Assembly (NCBI RefSeq): GCF_000226095.1
Contig: NC_016478.1
Span: 3,400,001-3,464,000 of the forward strand
Source: Thermothelomyces thermophilus ATCC 42464
Taxonomy: Eukaryota > Ascomycota > Sordariomycetes > Sordariales > Chaetomiaceae
DNA: 64,000 nucleotides
Direction: 5' to 3'
A model generated the notes under the pieces. That model saw only the letters and a program-made list of their open reading frames with translations, searched no databases and was not told the DNA's origin. How positions within the stretch are numbered: the first letter of the stretch is position 1; each line of letters begins with the position of its first letter. Below, one piece after another: positions 36,901 to 50,739 of this stretch. Both the position numbers and the translations under genes were made by a program.

Positions 36901-39900
36901 CTTTTTACCCCTTAGATCCTTAAAGTTATAATAGAGCGTTAGTAATATATATATCTATATAAGTATACCTATTTAGATCTTCTAGTTAATAGAGAGTATA
37001 TAGATTAGAGCCTAGAAGGATATTTTAATCTCTCATAAGTCTAGCTAATCTCGCCATTTAATAAGGTAGTTACTCTAGAACCTATCCATTACGACGGCCT
37101 ACTAGCTATTACTAGTAACCCCTAGAAATGCCAGAACCGTAATTACAGACTCTTCTCCCTTAACGCTACTCTATCTACCTAGATAGCTAAGGTATATCTT
37201 AACCTCTTATAGCGCTCTCCCTCTTACTTATAAAGCTAGCTTATTAAGGAAAGGAATAGCCAAGCCCTTATACTCGATTACCTCTCAAGGACTTTCGTAA
37301 TCTTACTTAAGGAATATAATTAGCGTATTCTTAAATACTAAGGAGATCCCTAAGACCTTGTTAATAGTAAGTATCTTCGTTTAAAGAGCCTTACTAACTA
37401 GAGAAAGTATATTATAAGCTATATTCTCCTTAGTCGATTTCTTTAATTCCTTAAAGCAAATAGTTTATTTCTATCTAGCTAAGGGGAGAGCTCCCTTATT
37501 AGCCAGATTAATAGCCTTCTTAGAAATAGCTATAACCCTTTAATTTATAGCTAGAAGATAAGCTTTTCTTACCTTTATATTCCTTTTTAGTAATTGAATA
37601 GTCTTTACTTTATTAGTCTTTTCTTATCTAATAAGATCCTATATTAGCTTATCTTCTATTTCTATAAAATAGTACTTTATAAGGGTAATACTCTATACTA
37701 TAGTTACTATATTACTATCCCTATTAGAAATATCTTTACTATTAACCTCTAACTTAATAGTATTAAAAGCTTATATTACTGTCTAGTCAGACCGTAATAT
37801 ATCTGTTAGTAAGCCCTTATAGTCAGTGGTAAAAACGAGGTCGTCTGTCCGAGATACTATCCATTTTACCTATTAGATAAGGGTATATCTACCTTACTTA
37901 TGATCTATCTAGAAATTAATCTCTCTAGCCTTAGTATAATTATAGATTAACTCTAGGGAAACTCTTTTAGTATTAGTAAGGTAATTAAGGGAGATTATAA
38001 TTACTTTTAGTAGGTATAAATCTTTAATATATTAAAGAAAGGCCTTATTAATAATAAGGTTTAGGTCTAGATAGTACTCTTAATTATATTCCTTTTAGTA
38101 GCTCTCTATAAACTATTAATATAGCTCCTAACTAGGAAGATCTGGCCAAAGAGAGGTATAAGTATAAATAATATATTACTAGGTCCCCTACTTAGCTATA
38201 GTAGCTATATCCTTATTAAGGATTTCGACTTACTAGCTCTCTAGAAGACTAGGATCTCTCTTACCTAAGATTTACTTAAAACCAAGCTGATAGATAAGAC
38301 CATTATAAATATCCTTTACTAGGACTAGGCATTTATAGGTAAAGTATATCTGGTAACTATAATAGTAATAGCTATAAGGTATAGTTAAGGTCGAACTTAG
38401 CTAGAACCTACCGCTCTTCTTCTTCCTCTAAGACTCTTAAGTAACTAATAGGTAAGTCTAGATCTTCTTAATCTTATTATCACTTAGGTTATCTATCCGG
38501 TTATAAGAATGCCTACCCCTATCTAAGGATTTATAGCCAACTTTGCCCTTATTAATCCGAAGCTTATATAAGGTATTTGTAAGCCCGTCGATAATCTTAT
38601 TAAAGGTAGTATCTCTCTGGGCAGATAAACCTAAAGGACTTTCCTATATCTAGGGAGCCGAAGGACTTTTCTTAATAATCTAGCTTACCTATAGTTTAAC
38701 TTCTCCTCCTTTTAGATCTAGCTTATAGTATACTAACCTAGCGTTAACTCCCTTATATGGATACTCCTATATAAAGTTATAGAAGTCTTCCTACTCTATA
38801 TTATCGACCTATAAGTTACCCTTCTTATAGACCTAAAGACTAGTCTAGAGAGTAAGAGGAAATCTATCCTATACCTTCTAGATAGCTAATAACTAATAGA
38901 CCGCTTTCTTCTTCTTTAGTACTTAGGTAAGTAGGATGTTAACGTACTTTAGGTAGTTATAGATAGACTTGGCCGAATCTGTATACTAGGAATCTAGAAG
39001 ACGTTCTAGCTCTTAAGTAGAAGTCTCCTAGCAAGAGTCGTTCTACTTCTAGTATTCCTTGATAGTAGCTTCGAAAGTAGCCTAATCCTTTTTCTTTAAC
39101 TCCAGCTACTAGTCTAGGATTTCCTAAGGGTTATCTATATATTATTACTTAAAGTAGGAGATCTTATCGCTATTATTTCTGCTAAAGATCTTATAAGCTT
39201 TTTTAAAATGCTTAAGGTATTTAATAGCATTATAATTAGAGAAGAGACTAGATAATCCTTTATCTATTAGTAAAGGGAATATAACCTAAATAACTTTAGT
39301 AAGTCTATCTATTATAATATCTACTTAAGTATAATACTTGACTTCTAAGTCTAAAGTAAGGTTTCTAAACTTTAGTGATTAAGGTAATTCTAATAGCGTC
39401 CTTCCTAACGAGGTTTTAATATACCTAGATATAAGAGGTATTAAAAGTAGCGATTCTAATTAAGGTATTTATTAAACTAATAAAAAGAGTAGTACCTAAG
39501 GTTATTATCCTTAATTATACCTTCCTATTTAGGTTACTTCCTTAAAGACAACTCTTCTATTTGAATAGTTAATCTAGGAAGCTTTCTTCCTCTTTTTTAA
39601 GTCTTCCTATAACCGGTAAGATTAAATATAAATTTAGTCTACCGCTTTTACTCCTTTAAAGTATACCTAGTGAAGCTATTCCTAAACCTTCTAATAGGGG
39701 ATACCCTATAATAATAACGCTCTAACCCCTAAAGTTGGAATTCCTAGAATAATAAGATAAATCTATACTAGACTATTAAAAAGTAGTAGTATATAGATAG
39801 ATATACCCCTACTAATAAGCGCTAGTACTAAGGTAACTAGGGCTAGGATAGCTATAAAGCTCTCCTCTAATGCTTATATAACTCTAAAAGCTCGTTTCCG

Positions 39901-40242
39901 AATCCCGAATAGCTCTAGCGTCGCTAATCCGTATTTTAGAGTTTCTGTCCCTCTAGATAGACATTAAACTCCTTTAAACTTATCGTCCTATAATTCCTAC
40001 TATCTCTACTAGTAGTATTATTATATTAGGGCAAGAGTAGTTCCCTAGCCTACTACTAGATATACCAATCTCTTAATACCTATATTCGCTCTTTTTACTT
40101 TCTTAATAGTTTTACTATATATGCCTCTATATATATATCCTTGCTCCTCTATCGCGAACGCTACTATCCTATTACACTCAAAGTCTAGTAGTCTAGTTTA
40201 GACTTAGAGCTAAGCTCTTCCCTAATTAAGCCCCTGAAAATA
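33967..40242 (-). pseudogene. G2(-) gag, protease, RT, RNase H and start of integrase (RIP-disabled)
   Basis: Read from 40242 leftward, this mirrors 6301-10810 and 18402-20160 of G2(+). The open stretch 36765-36526 keeps a retropepsin end (DTSNYQILLGI). The RT box near 35340-35380 reads CCVYLDNIYIKG; the two cysteines are Tyr-Tyr in the other copy. Because this copy was not interrupted by E1, it shows that the two G2(+) blocks are contiguous. It ends at 33967, where E2 is inserted. Confidence 0.75.
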
Positions 40243-40666
40243 TAAGCTAATACTAACCTTCTAAGGTACCACTTAGTACCTCTAGAACCAAACCTCTATC
40301 TAGTTAGATAGGGAGGAGCTTTAGCTTGAAAGTCTAGGGCGTCCAAGTATTTATAGTCATAATAGGCAAGTCCGACCATCTAGATAGTAACGACGATAGA
40401 GGCAAAAGTAGCGATAGTAATATCTCTCTAGATAGATATAAAAGAGTCTACTTATAAAAGAAAGAAGAACTATATCCTATTACTCTAATCTATTAGAGCG
40501 AACGAGTGTTAAAAGCTATCTATTGTCCTTATCTCTCTATCTGGTGCCCCTGGATAGGTAACCCTTATTTATGTCTATTGTATATAATAAAGCTCTATAG
40601 AACTAGAAAAACAAAACTATACCTTATGTCCTTCTGGTTATATTAAGAACTTCTAGCCCTAGTCTA
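40243..40666 (-). repeat. G2(-) 5' LTR (424 bp)
   Basis: Matches 23501-23949 but lacks about 25 bp near its middle (after gagtctacttat). Bordered on the left by the same internal sequence that follows the 5' LTR of G2(+), and on the right by the duplication atat. Confidence 0.85.
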
Positions 40667-40670
40667 ATAT

Positions 40671-41424
40671 TAAAGGGCTTATATTAAGAAAGGAATACCT
40701 AAATGGCTATAACCTCCTAAACCTGCTTTGGTATATACTAGTAGCTTATAAGCTATATATTTATATCTTTCTAAAGGCTGTTAGTAACTTAAAGCCTAAG
40801 TAGTTAGTACTACCCTTATAAAAATAGAACGACGTAGCTAGAAAACGATTCTAGGTAATCCTTTGCTACTTATAATAGTTATACTAGGCTATAGCTATAT
40901 ATAACTAGATAGAGTCCTATCTTTATTATATAGACTCCTATCCTTCTAATAAGCAGAGCTAAAAAAACCTATTTAAAACTCTATAAGATAAGGTCATTTA
41001 TCCTAGCTTTCTTTTTCTACTACCTAGAGGTTATATATACTAGCTAATAGTATAGGCAACGTTAAAGTAAAAAGGCTAGTAGGAATATAGTATCTAGGTC
41101 GCTAAGTTCTATTAATTCTACTTCTAGGAGATTCGATAGGGAGATAAGGCATAGCTTAAGCTCCCCTGGTAGAAGGGCTATCTATATATAGGGCTAAAAG
41201 TAATAGAGGCCAAGAATAAGATATTAATACTCTAGCTTAGAATAATCTAGATAGCTCTAGGCTATCTGCCTAATAGCTCCTTTTGGCTAGAGAAGCTAAA
41301 GAACCCTTAAAGAGATATTAGTCCCTATTAACTACCTAAGTAGCCTATAAATAAGCCACTTTATAGGCCGCTAGCTTTATAACTATAGCTATAGCTAGGA
41401 TAGGTAAAATTAGTCATCTCTATC
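40671..41424 (+). pseudogene. G2(+) sense accessory frame, block 2
   Basis: Continues the frame opened at 22956, in register after removing the minus-strand G2 and one atat. Codons such as GGLILRKEY-like and LKVIEAKNKI (about 41189-41218) are readable between TAG/TAA stops. It ends at the ctatc duplication of E3. No domain recognised. Confidence 0.4.
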
Positions 41425-41876
41425 CATAACGAACCTAACTCAGACTTCTTCTAAAAGGGTTTAGACAGAGGTAAATTAAGCAAGACAAGCGTATAGGTCG
41501 TCTAAGGGATTCGGTAAAGCCAAAGGGTTTATAACAACACTAGAGTTGTCTCTCACAGTAGTTAGCGATACTTAGTATAAGTACTATAATTGTAGGTTAC
41601 TATCACTAGTAAACTCCTAGAGTCTACTATAACGAGTGATTATTTATATATATATATACTTCTGTCGGTTGCTTATAGTCCCCTTCTAGCTTGCCCTAGG
41701 ATCGCCTTTGGTAGTTAGCTATCCTCTACTATCTTTTCCTTTTAGCAATTGTTTACCTGTGGTAGCCCGTGCTCCCTAGCGATCCTGTGTCAGCCTCGCT
41801 CCGTGCCCTTCTTGATTGGTGGCTCGTTTAGCCTGCTACGCCCTACCGGGTTGCGGTATATAGTTGGCTCGTAATA
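41425..41876 (-). repeat. G1 E3 3' LTR (452 bp, beta type)
   Basis: It begins CATAAC, with the first base differing from the usual T, and ends GTAATA. It is followed by gccccctcttt, the polypurine tract on the minus strand. Confidence 0.85.
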
Positions 41877-41963
41877 TAATGCCCCCTCTTTAGGGCTTTT
41901 AACCCGAAAGCTTCTTATGACTTGTTTTAAATACTACTAATACCCCTTTTTTCCCTATAGGTA

Positions 41964-42671
41964 ATGTCCTTTTTCTGCTAGCTTCCTTCTACTATAGCTG
42001 ATTATATTCCTAGGAACTGTTATAATCTTAAGTATAAACGATATACTATTATAATCAAGATTAAGCAAGAGGGTTATAAGGTCGCTATACCTTATAAGCA
42101 TTGTTAGAATATAAAGCTATAAAAGCGTTATATAATAATAGAAGGTTTGAATAAGTGTTAGAACTATATTTATATAGGCAAGAAGTATAGTAGCGTAAAC
42201 GTTACAGATACCTATAGGTTCCTTGTTATTTTCCTTCGTAATCCTAGGTTACTAACTGTCTTAGTCCTTTCGAATTTGTTAGAGCAAGAGAAGGTTTTGA
42301 AGGAGATTACTAAGACCGAGGCGCTTCTTACTTAGACGCTAAGCCGTTTAAGTCGATTACGTCGTTTATAGCAATCCTTACGCGATTATGGTGCCAAAGT
42401 TTTTCGTCATGGCGTAGCTTGTCTAGAGGAGGAGGAAGAATTAGATACTCCTCTACCAATGTCGGAGACGTAGACCTTTATAGGTTAGGCTTAGGTATTA
42501 GATACTTTTGATGTGCTTGATTAGGAGTCGATCAGGTTAGATCCTAGTCCTAATTCTAGTAGGTTTCTCTCTTTTTCTATTAGGGAATAGGCTTTAGAGC
42601 CGGTTCTTATAGCTAATTAGGATTCTACTGGTAGAACTACTCTAGTTTCTTAAGATAACTTAGGTTCTTAA
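41964..42671 (+). pseudogene. G1 E3 antisense gene, 708 nt (RIP-disabled, two cluster cysteines still visible)
   Basis: ATG at 41964 to TAA at 42669-42671, exactly the length of the E2 and E4 copies. In the cluster region (42093-42188), TGT is retained at 42102-42104 and 42156-42158, while the same codons are TAT in E2 and E4. This confirms that the Tyr codons in the other copies were cysteines. Downstream, SRLRRL is followed by a Gln-rich spot and FRHGVACLEEEEELDTPL. It starts 88 bp beyond the LTR. Confidence 0.6.
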
Positions 42672-45600
42672 CTAGTTCCTATAAGTTATCTTCTAATCTA
42701 AAATTAAGCTATTTAACTAGGTACTATAGTTCTCTGTTAATAATATATAAATCTAGGATTTCTTCGACGTCCTATTCTTTCTCTTTGTTCTCTGCTTCGA
42801 TATATATAGCAATCTTAGCGTTCTTTAGTACTAGTTCGAGAAGTGAAATATAAAAAACATCTGTCTATAGTCGTATAGATAATAGTAACGATAGTCGGTA
42901 GTTAGATGTCAAGATTTGTTCTTTAATAACAAAGGGTCTAACCTTTTTAAAGTCTAGCTTCGTGTTTAGTCATTTGGTTCGTAGGTTTTATACGATTAGA
43001 TAGACTTTGTCTCCCCTCTCTAGGCGAGGTCCCTTAAGCCTATATTTATTATAGTAGTTCTTTATTCTGGTTTTAATAAACTCGAGTTCCTTTTTAAGCT
43101 TCTTATATAATATATACATTTGTTCTACTTTGACTACTACTCTTGGTATTATAATCTCTAATCCTTACCTAAGATCTGCTTTATATCTATAGTTTACGAA
43201 GAATGGTATGACTTTGGTCGTTTTTGTTAGCATTATGTTATAAACGAGTTATATTATTAGCAATAGCATGACCTAGTTATCTTGCTAGTAGTTAATATAA
43301 GAATAGAGGTATTACTCGACAACTTAGTTTAGTCGCTCTGTTTGTCTATCAGTCTGTAGGTAGTATGCCGTTGACAGCTTGCTATTAACGCCTAATCGTT
43401 ATATTAACGCTTGTTAGAACTTCGATACGAACTTAGTGTCTCTGTCGGTGATCTATTCCTATGGCTAAGCGTATACTGATGTGACTTGCTAATAGATTAT
43501 ATCTACTAACTATTTTACTGTCTAGGACTCCTTGTAGGGAAAGAAGTATACCTATTTAGTTAGGCAGTCTACTATAGTAAGAATACTATTATAGATTACC
43601 CCTGTAGCCATGTCTTTAGATTCTAATAGTTTTATAATAAAGTCTATCGTAACTAAATTCTATAGTTTGTTAACTATTAGTAGTAGCTAAAGTAGCCTAT
43701 ATAGCTTATATCGTGCCGTTTTGCTTCGATTATAAATATCGTAGTTCTATATGACTTCCTTAACTCGTACCATTAACTATAGAAAGTTATAGTGTTTCTT
43801 AACTTATACGATAGTCTTTGTAACTCTTTTATATCCTCCGAGTTTCGACTTGTAGAGTTCTTAAATCATTCGTAGCTATTAATCTTTATTATAGATATAT
43901 ACTTTGCCTCGGTACTAGAGTTTCTTATCTTTTTCTTCTACTCCGTTAGGTACTACTAGTCCAGGTGTTACTTAATACTATATCTTATTAATCCTTTCTT
44001 CTCAAAAGATTATATAATATTCTAGGAATAAGTCGAGTAGATTATTTTCCACAGGTATCTACGTTTTATAATGTAGCGTTCTGTCTATTCGTTCCTTAAA
44101 TAACGGTAGTATTGTTTCTATTTGTCCTTCTATATGATCCGTTCGTCGGCTTAAGGTGTCCGCTTATACGTTCTCTTTACCCTTCTTATAGCAGATCTCA
44201 AAATTAAATTCTATAAGGAATTCTGCCTATTGTATTTATTGTCTGTTAAGCTCCTTTGTTATTGTAAAGTATTACAAATTCTTATAATCTATATATACTT
44301 ATACTAGTTTAATTGTATTACTAAGGTATAGTCACTATTCCTTAAAAGCTTCAATAATCGTAAGTAGTTCCTTATTATAGATTAGATAATTAAGACATAG
44401 TCTATTAAGCTTCTTTAAAAAGAAAGCTATAGGATATAGCTTCCCTTATTCGTTTCGTTATTCTAATTGTCCTCTGATAGCGTAGTCTAAAGCGTCTGTT
44501 TCTACCTTAAATGGCTTCTTAGGGTCTGGTAGCACTAGTACTAGATCTTCGGTAATGGCGTCGTAGATCTACGTAAATGCTTACTTGTATTACTCTTCCC
44601 ATTGGAATTTAGCGTTCTTCTTGGTAAGTTTATATAAAGGTTATACGATCGCTCCGAAGTTCCTAATGAATATCTGGTAGAAGTTTGTAAATCTAATGAA
44701 ACTTTGTACTTCTATAACTAATGTCGGTCGTAGCTAATTCTTGATAGCTTTAACCTTTAAAGGTTCTATCTAAATTTATCCTAGGGATATCTTATATCCT
44801 AAAAATACTATCTTCCTAACGTGGAATTCGCTCTTTTCCTTATTAACTAATAGCTTATATATATATAATATATCTAGTACTACTCTTATATACTTCTAAT
44901 GTTCGTCTATTGTTTTAGAGAAGATAAGTATATCGTCAAGATAATATACTATAAATTTGTCGAGAAAGGGTTAGATAGCTTAATCGATCAGGGCTTAGAA
45001 CGTTACCGGCGCGTTTATAAGTCTAAATGGCATGACGAGGTACTTGTAATAGCTATAGGGTATCCTAAAGGCCGTTTTCTACTCGTCGCCTTCTTTGATT
45101 TGTATATAGTTATAGGCTAATAGCAAGTCAAGATATATAAAATATTAGGCTCCTGCTAACTAATCTTAGAGCCGTAAGATTAGTAGTAACAGGTATCGGT
45201 TTTTCACGGTCTATTCATTAAATTACTAATAGTCAACGTATAACTATAGCTTTCTATCTTTCTTAGGCATAAATAGGATTAGGTAGCCTACTAGTAATAT
45301 CGATGGGCAGATATATCCTCTTTAAAGATTCTCCTCTAAATATCGCTTAAGTTCTTTATTCCATATCTAGCTTATATAGTAAATCTTAAAGAACTTTAGT
45401 TATACTCCTTCCTTAAGCTTGATCTTATAATCCTATAGGCCGTGTTCTGGTAATCCTTCTAGATACTTTGGTTCGAATGCTAGGTATCCTTTGTATTCCT
45501 TTAATACTTCCCTAGTCTTGTCTCGTCTCTTAGCTTTCTAATAGTATACGAACTTGGTTCCGTCTATAGTGATACTAGCGATTTCTTCTATCTTAACCTA

Positions 45601-48560
45601 CTACTCTAGTTATAATACTCTGTATTTGTTAATAGAGAGAATAGCTATTGGCGGTTTAGCTTGTTCCTCTTATCGTAATGTTAATATCGTTATACCGCTT
45701 CTTCTAGAGTCTGTAGTAGTCTATATACTACTGTCTGTGTCTTATAGTAGATCTATAGGATATGCCTTCCCCTAAGTATCGTCCGCTTATAATCCTTGTA
45801 TACTCCCTATCTTGCTAGTCGAATACGACTCTATTTAAGGTTATAGGTAGCTACTATTCCTCTAGCTAATGTCTAGGTTATAATCTTTATACTATAGTAA
45901 CCCTAATATTATATCTTTGTTATTACCTATATCTATAATACTAAATATAACTATTATAGTCTTTCTTACTATAGTAATATCGATTAGTTTAGTCTCCCTA
46001 CGTACCTATTACGTCGGAAATGGCCCTTTGACTATACTATGCTTCTACTTCATTCTCTAGGGTATTTATAGCTAATTTACAAGTGTCGGCAAAATCAGGT
46101 TTATCTCTGCTCTACTATCTACTAGTACAAGCATTTTATGCTGTTTCCATTATGCTATTATCTATAATCGCTTATCTTGCCACCATTGCCTAAAGACTAT
46201 AGCGATTTCTTATATTTCTGCCGGGAGGTTTCGATATAGTGGTCTCTTATACTAGTTCCTCCTATACTACGCTACTACTTGCTGCTATACGGGCGTTAAT
46301 TGTTTTCGGGCCCCTTAGAGGGCCCCTACCCGTTTCCTAGGTCAGTATTAACCTCTTCGGTTGTTTAGCTAATAGCAGCTTCGTCGATCATACTCATTTC
46401 TATAAGCCATTAAGTGCTAGTAGCTTCCTACTATTAGGTCTGTTCTGCTTTCTATTATATATACTATAGCTTTATCTAAAGCTCCTAGATCTACGATTTC
46501 TTTTCATCTACGTGGTAGAGGTAGTCGTTACTCCGGCATAAGTCCTATATGTCTCGTCTTATTCTATAGTACCTAGGCTAGGCTCGTTTTGGTACTACCA
46601 TAATGCCTTCTAGATCGCAGGCTTCGATCTTCTAGAGCAATTTGGCTGCTCTGTTTCCTATATCATAGACCTATTCCATAGGGTAAAGGCTTCCGTCTTT
46701 ATTTCCTTGTCGGGTTAGCTAGTAATTGTTTTCGAATTTGTCACGAAAGTAGTATCGGCATTCGTATAACACATACTAGAACTAGGGCACTTATATATAT
46801 GCCTTGTATTATAGGTATAGCCGTATAGCGTCGCCTAGAAGGTATTGGAATTCTTTTTTAAATCCTTCCTACTATATATAGACTATAGGTACTCTAATGC
46901 TAAGGTAAGAGTGTTTCTTCTAGTAGTTTTTCTATATATATTTGTCTTTTCCATAGTTTATATATATAAACTAGTACTCTAGGTTCTATACGTCGTAGCT
47001 AAGTTACTAATCGTCAAAATACTTAGTATAGCTATTAGGCCCATTATATATCACAGGCTATTCCCCTTTAATAATTTCTATAATATATTAGAGTTCCCTT
47101 ATCTCGTCCCTTATCTCATCGCTCTACTAGGCAAGTCAAATCAAGCATCTATCCCGTTTATATAGTTCCGTGTTAAGTTAGAAAACTTCGTTATAGTACT
47201 ATTCGATTTGTTCCTAGAGGAATAGAACATTAGGTCCAGGTCTTTCGATTCCTTAGGTATCGGTCGTCCATAATCTATCCTGCCTCTAGGTAACTATAAA
47301 ACCCTACTGCCTTAAGGCTAGGAGAATCGAAATTGGTAGTATATATTCTCCTGCCGTGTCCTATTCGGCAAGACCTATTTCTAGGTCTATAGTAACCAGT
47401 TCGGAGTATAGTGCTTATTCGTCTTTACCGTCGCTATTACGTCCGAGACTATCCGTATCGCTGTCCCTGTTTTCGTAGCTTGTGGCCGCTACTTCGATGA
47501 TATCCTTGGTAGTTTCGTTAATAGCTATAATTTCCTTTCTAGGGACTAGTTTCTAGTCTTTCTTCGGGCTTCGATATTCTTATTTATAGTATCCTTTCTT
47601 TCTATAGTTATAATAGATAACGTTAGACTTGTCTTTAGTTATCTTCTTTTTATCTTGCTTCTATACTATATCTATATCTATAGCTCTAGGATATATCCTA
47701 TATAAGGTACTAATATATACTTATTTTTTCTTATCGTTAGCCTTAACCGTGGTTCTATTTATCTAACCTCGTTTCTACTACTCTTGTATATAAAGTCGAT
47801 TATCGATCCTAATAGCCTATATAATATATTTATCTAGGGTCTTAGGCCGGTTATACTTATATAGCTTGTCTTTAACCTTTTCCTTTAAGCCATTATAGAA
47901 TAGTTATATTAATACCTTATTATTAAGCTAAGACTTAAGTATATTCTGTCTAAACTATATAATATAAGAGGCTACTAACTTAGTCCATCAGAGATTAGTA
48001 AGTCTTTCTTACATATAAATCTTCTTATCTTTATTACTAAAAACCTTCCGAAGCTCTTCTTTAAACCGGTCATAGGATCGAAAGACTACCTATATAAATA
48101 TATCTCGGTCGTCTTTGTCTTCCTTAGTAAGATAGTCATTCTACATAGGCTCGAACTATCTAAGTACCTTGCCCTCTAGTCTCGTAGCTATATAGAGGAC
48201 TTTAGCTTTATCGTCTAAAAACTTATCATTATTAAGCTAGAAGATCAGAGGTTTGTCAGGAATCCTACAAGATCCTCCTTGGTTCCTCTATATTTACTAG
48301 GTAGTTTGATCTTGATACGGCTCGCTTTAGCACCTTCAAGTGCCTTAATTTTGGTATAGGCCTCGTTAACTAGCTTCTATAAATGCTTTTCGCCGTTCTC
48401 GAGTTCCTTGATCTAAGCTTAAGTAACCTTATCTCTCTAGTCTAACTCCTAGATCTGCTACTAGAGTTAACTAAGCTAGGTAAGTAGCTATTTAGCTATA
48501 ATGTTAGTAACTATATCGATATTAAGGTCGAAATTACCTCCGTTCTAAGCTATAACAGAA
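42580..48560 (-). pseudogene. G1 E3 gag-pol with chromodomain (RIP-disabled)
   Basis: Same order as E1. Knuckle near 47580-47620; protease VLVDSRAEINLI near 46105-46150; RT box YYLDDILIFSK intact at about 44925-44975; integrase core near 43400-43460 followed by the TDRQTE-type block; chromodomain near 42680-42790. Stops are spread throughout. Confidence 0.8.
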
Positions 48561-48580
48561 TAAAGGGAGTAATAACAACG

Positions 48581-49032
48581 TATAACAAACCTAACTCAGA
48601 CTTCTTCTAAAAGGGTTCAGACAGAGGTAAATTAAACAGGACAAGCATATAGGTCGTCTAAGGGATTTGGTAAAGCTAAAGGGTTTATAATAACACTAGA
48701 GTTGTCTCTTACAGTAGTTAGCGATGCTTAGTATAAGTACTATGATTATAGGTTACTATTACTAGTAAACTCCTAGAGTCTACTATAACGAATAATTATT
48801 TATATGTATATATACTTCTATTAGTCGTTTATAGTCCCCTTCTAGCCTGCCCTAGGATTGCCTTTAGTAGCTAGCTATCCTCTGCTATCTTTCCCTTTTG
48901 GCAATTGTTTGCTTATAGTAGCCTACGCTCCCTAGCGATCCCGTGTTAGCCTCGCTCCGTGCCCTTCTTGATTGGTGGCTCGTTTAGCCTGCTACGCCCT
49001 ACCGGGTTGCGGTATATGGTTGGCTTGTAACA
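48581..49032 (-). repeat. G1 E3 5' LTR (452 bp, beta type)
   Basis: Direct repeat of 41425-41876; ends GGCTTGTAACA, followed by the duplication ctatc. Confidence 0.85.
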
Positions 49033-49037
49033 CTATC

Positions 49038-49491
49038 TAGATAAAGGAAGGAGAAGATAACCTACTACTAACAAAAGAGTAATTAGTTATAAAGAAGGAT
49101 CGCTAGGTTCCTATAGACAATACTATCTAGCAGTTCCTTAGTAAGGTACCTAAGGGACTTAGGCTGCCTTAGTTACTCTAATAGGCACTCGAATATCCCT
49201 ATAAACCAAGGATAGCTATCTACTAGCGTATAGTAAAGCAGGTAAAGGAATAACTTATAGCTATAGAAGGATAAGGAAAATTTTTGGAGTCGTAGTAGTA
49301 GTAACTAGTTAAATAGGCGCCTTTAGTAATATAATAGCCACTAGGTTAGACCAAGATAAGGCTAAGTAAGCTAGTATAAATATAAGAGATATATTTAACC
49401 TAAGCTACTAAGAAAGGATAGGCTTATTAATGTCATCCTAATAATAATCTAGCCAAATAGACTTAGCCCTTACTATTTAAACATTTAAGGC
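49038..49491 (+). pseudogene. G2(+) sense accessory frame, block 3
   Basis: Continues in register from 41424 (TAG-ATA-AAG...). It contains a Gln-rich spot now seen as four consecutive stops (TAG TAG TAG TAA at about 49293-49304). From about 49180 the minus-strand G2 again has matching sequence, with CAA preserved where this copy has TAA. It ends at the aaggc duplication of E4. Confidence 0.4.
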
Positions 49492-49943
49492 TATGACAAA
49501 CCTAACTTAGACTTCTTCTAAAAGGGTTTAGACAAAGGTAGATTAAGCAGGACAAGCAAGCAGGTCGTCTAAGGGATTCGGTAAAGCCAAAGGGTTTATA
49601 ACAACACTAGAGTTATCTCTTATAGTAATCAGCAATGCTTGGTATAAGTACTATAATTATAGGTTACTATCACTAGTAAACTCCTAGAGTCTACTATAAC
49701 GAGTGACTATTTACATATATATATACTTCTGTCGATCGCTTATAGTCCCCTTCTATTCTATCCTTGGATCGCCTTTAATAGCTAGCTATCCTCTACTATC
49801 TTTCCCTTTTAGCAATTGTTTACCTGTAGTAGCCTGCGCTCCCTAGCGATTCCATATCAGCCTCGCTTCGTGCCCTTCTTGATTAGTGGCTCATTTAGCC
49901 TACTACACCCTACCGGGTTGTGGTATATGGTTAGCTTGTAATA
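49492..49943 (-). repeat. G1 E4 3' LTR (452 bp, beta type)
   Basis: Begins TATGACAAAC and ends GTAATA; followed by gccccctcttt (polypurine tract on the minus strand). Confidence 0.85.
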
Positions 49944-50031
49944 CAATGCCCCCTCTTTAGGGCTTTTGACCTAAAAGCTTCTTATGACTTATTTTAAGTA
50001 CTACTAATACCCCCCTTTTCCCTAGTAAGTA

Positions 50032-50739
50032 ATGTCCTTCTTCTGCTAACTTTCTTTTGCTATAGCTAATTGTATTCCTAGGAATTATTATAATCTTAAA
50101 CGCGAACGATACGCTATTACGATTAAGATTAAGTGAGAGGGTTACAAAGTCGCTATACCTTATAAGCGTTATTAGAATACAAAGCTATAAAAGCGTTATA
50201 TAATAATAGAAGGTTTAAATAAGTATTAAAACTATATTTATATAGGTAAGAAGTATAGTAGTCTAAACATTATAGATGCCTATAGGTTCCTCGTTATTTT
50301 CCTTTGTAGTCTTAGGTTACTAACTATCTTAGTCCTTTCGAATTTATCAGAGCAGGAGGAGGTTTTGAGGGAGATTGCTAAGACCGAGGCATTACTTACT
50401 TGGATACTAAGCCATTTAAGTCAATTACGTCGTTTATAACAATCCCTATACAATTATAGTACCGAAGTTTTTCGTCGTAGCGTAGCTTGTCTGGAGGAGG
50501 AGGAAGAACCAGATACTCCTCCGCTAATATTAGAGACGTAGACCCTCGCGGGTTAGGCTTAGGCGTTAGGTGCTTTTAATGTGCTTGATTAGGAGTCGAT
50601 CGGGTTAGATCCTAGTCCTAATTCTAGTAGGTTCCCCTCTTTTTCTATCGGGGAATAGGCTTTAGAACCGGTTCTTATAGCCGGTTAGGATTCCGCTAGT
50701 AGAACTACTCTAGTTTCTTAGGGCAATTTAGGTTCTTAA
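50032..50739 (+). pseudogene. G1 E4 antisense gene, 708 nt (RIP-disabled)
   Basis: ATG at 50032 to TAA at 50737-50739, again 708 nt with no frameshift. Cluster positions at 50161-50256 are all Tyr codons. The Glu-rich part (CLEEEEEP) and the final Gly-Ser are preserved. At 50648-50650 the minus strand reads CGA where E2 and E3 have TAA, so the pol frame may originally have run further into this gene than the 92 bp seen in other copies. Confidence 0.6.

Larger units (their letters stand above)
23501..40666 (-). mobile_element. Gypsy-type retrotransposon G2, minus-strand copy, with internal deletion, split by G1 E2
   Basis: LTRs at 23501-23949 (3') and 40243-40666 (5') are inverted relative to those of G2(+). 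The flanks are atat (23497-23500, 40667-40670). Element DNA amounts to about 9.5 kb once the E2 insertion (26334-33961) is removed. It mirrors G2(+) throughout, except that about 2.4 kb around the accessory gene start is absent (junction near 24480). It is inserted within the accessory frame of G2(+). Confidence 0.85.
41425..49032 (-). mobile_element. Chromodomain Gypsy element G1, copy E3 (subfamily beta)
   Basis: A 7,608-bp element with two 452-bp LTRs (41425-41876, 48581-49032) and duplication ctatc (41420-41424, 49033-49037), inserted in the accessory frame of G2(+). Confidence 0.9.
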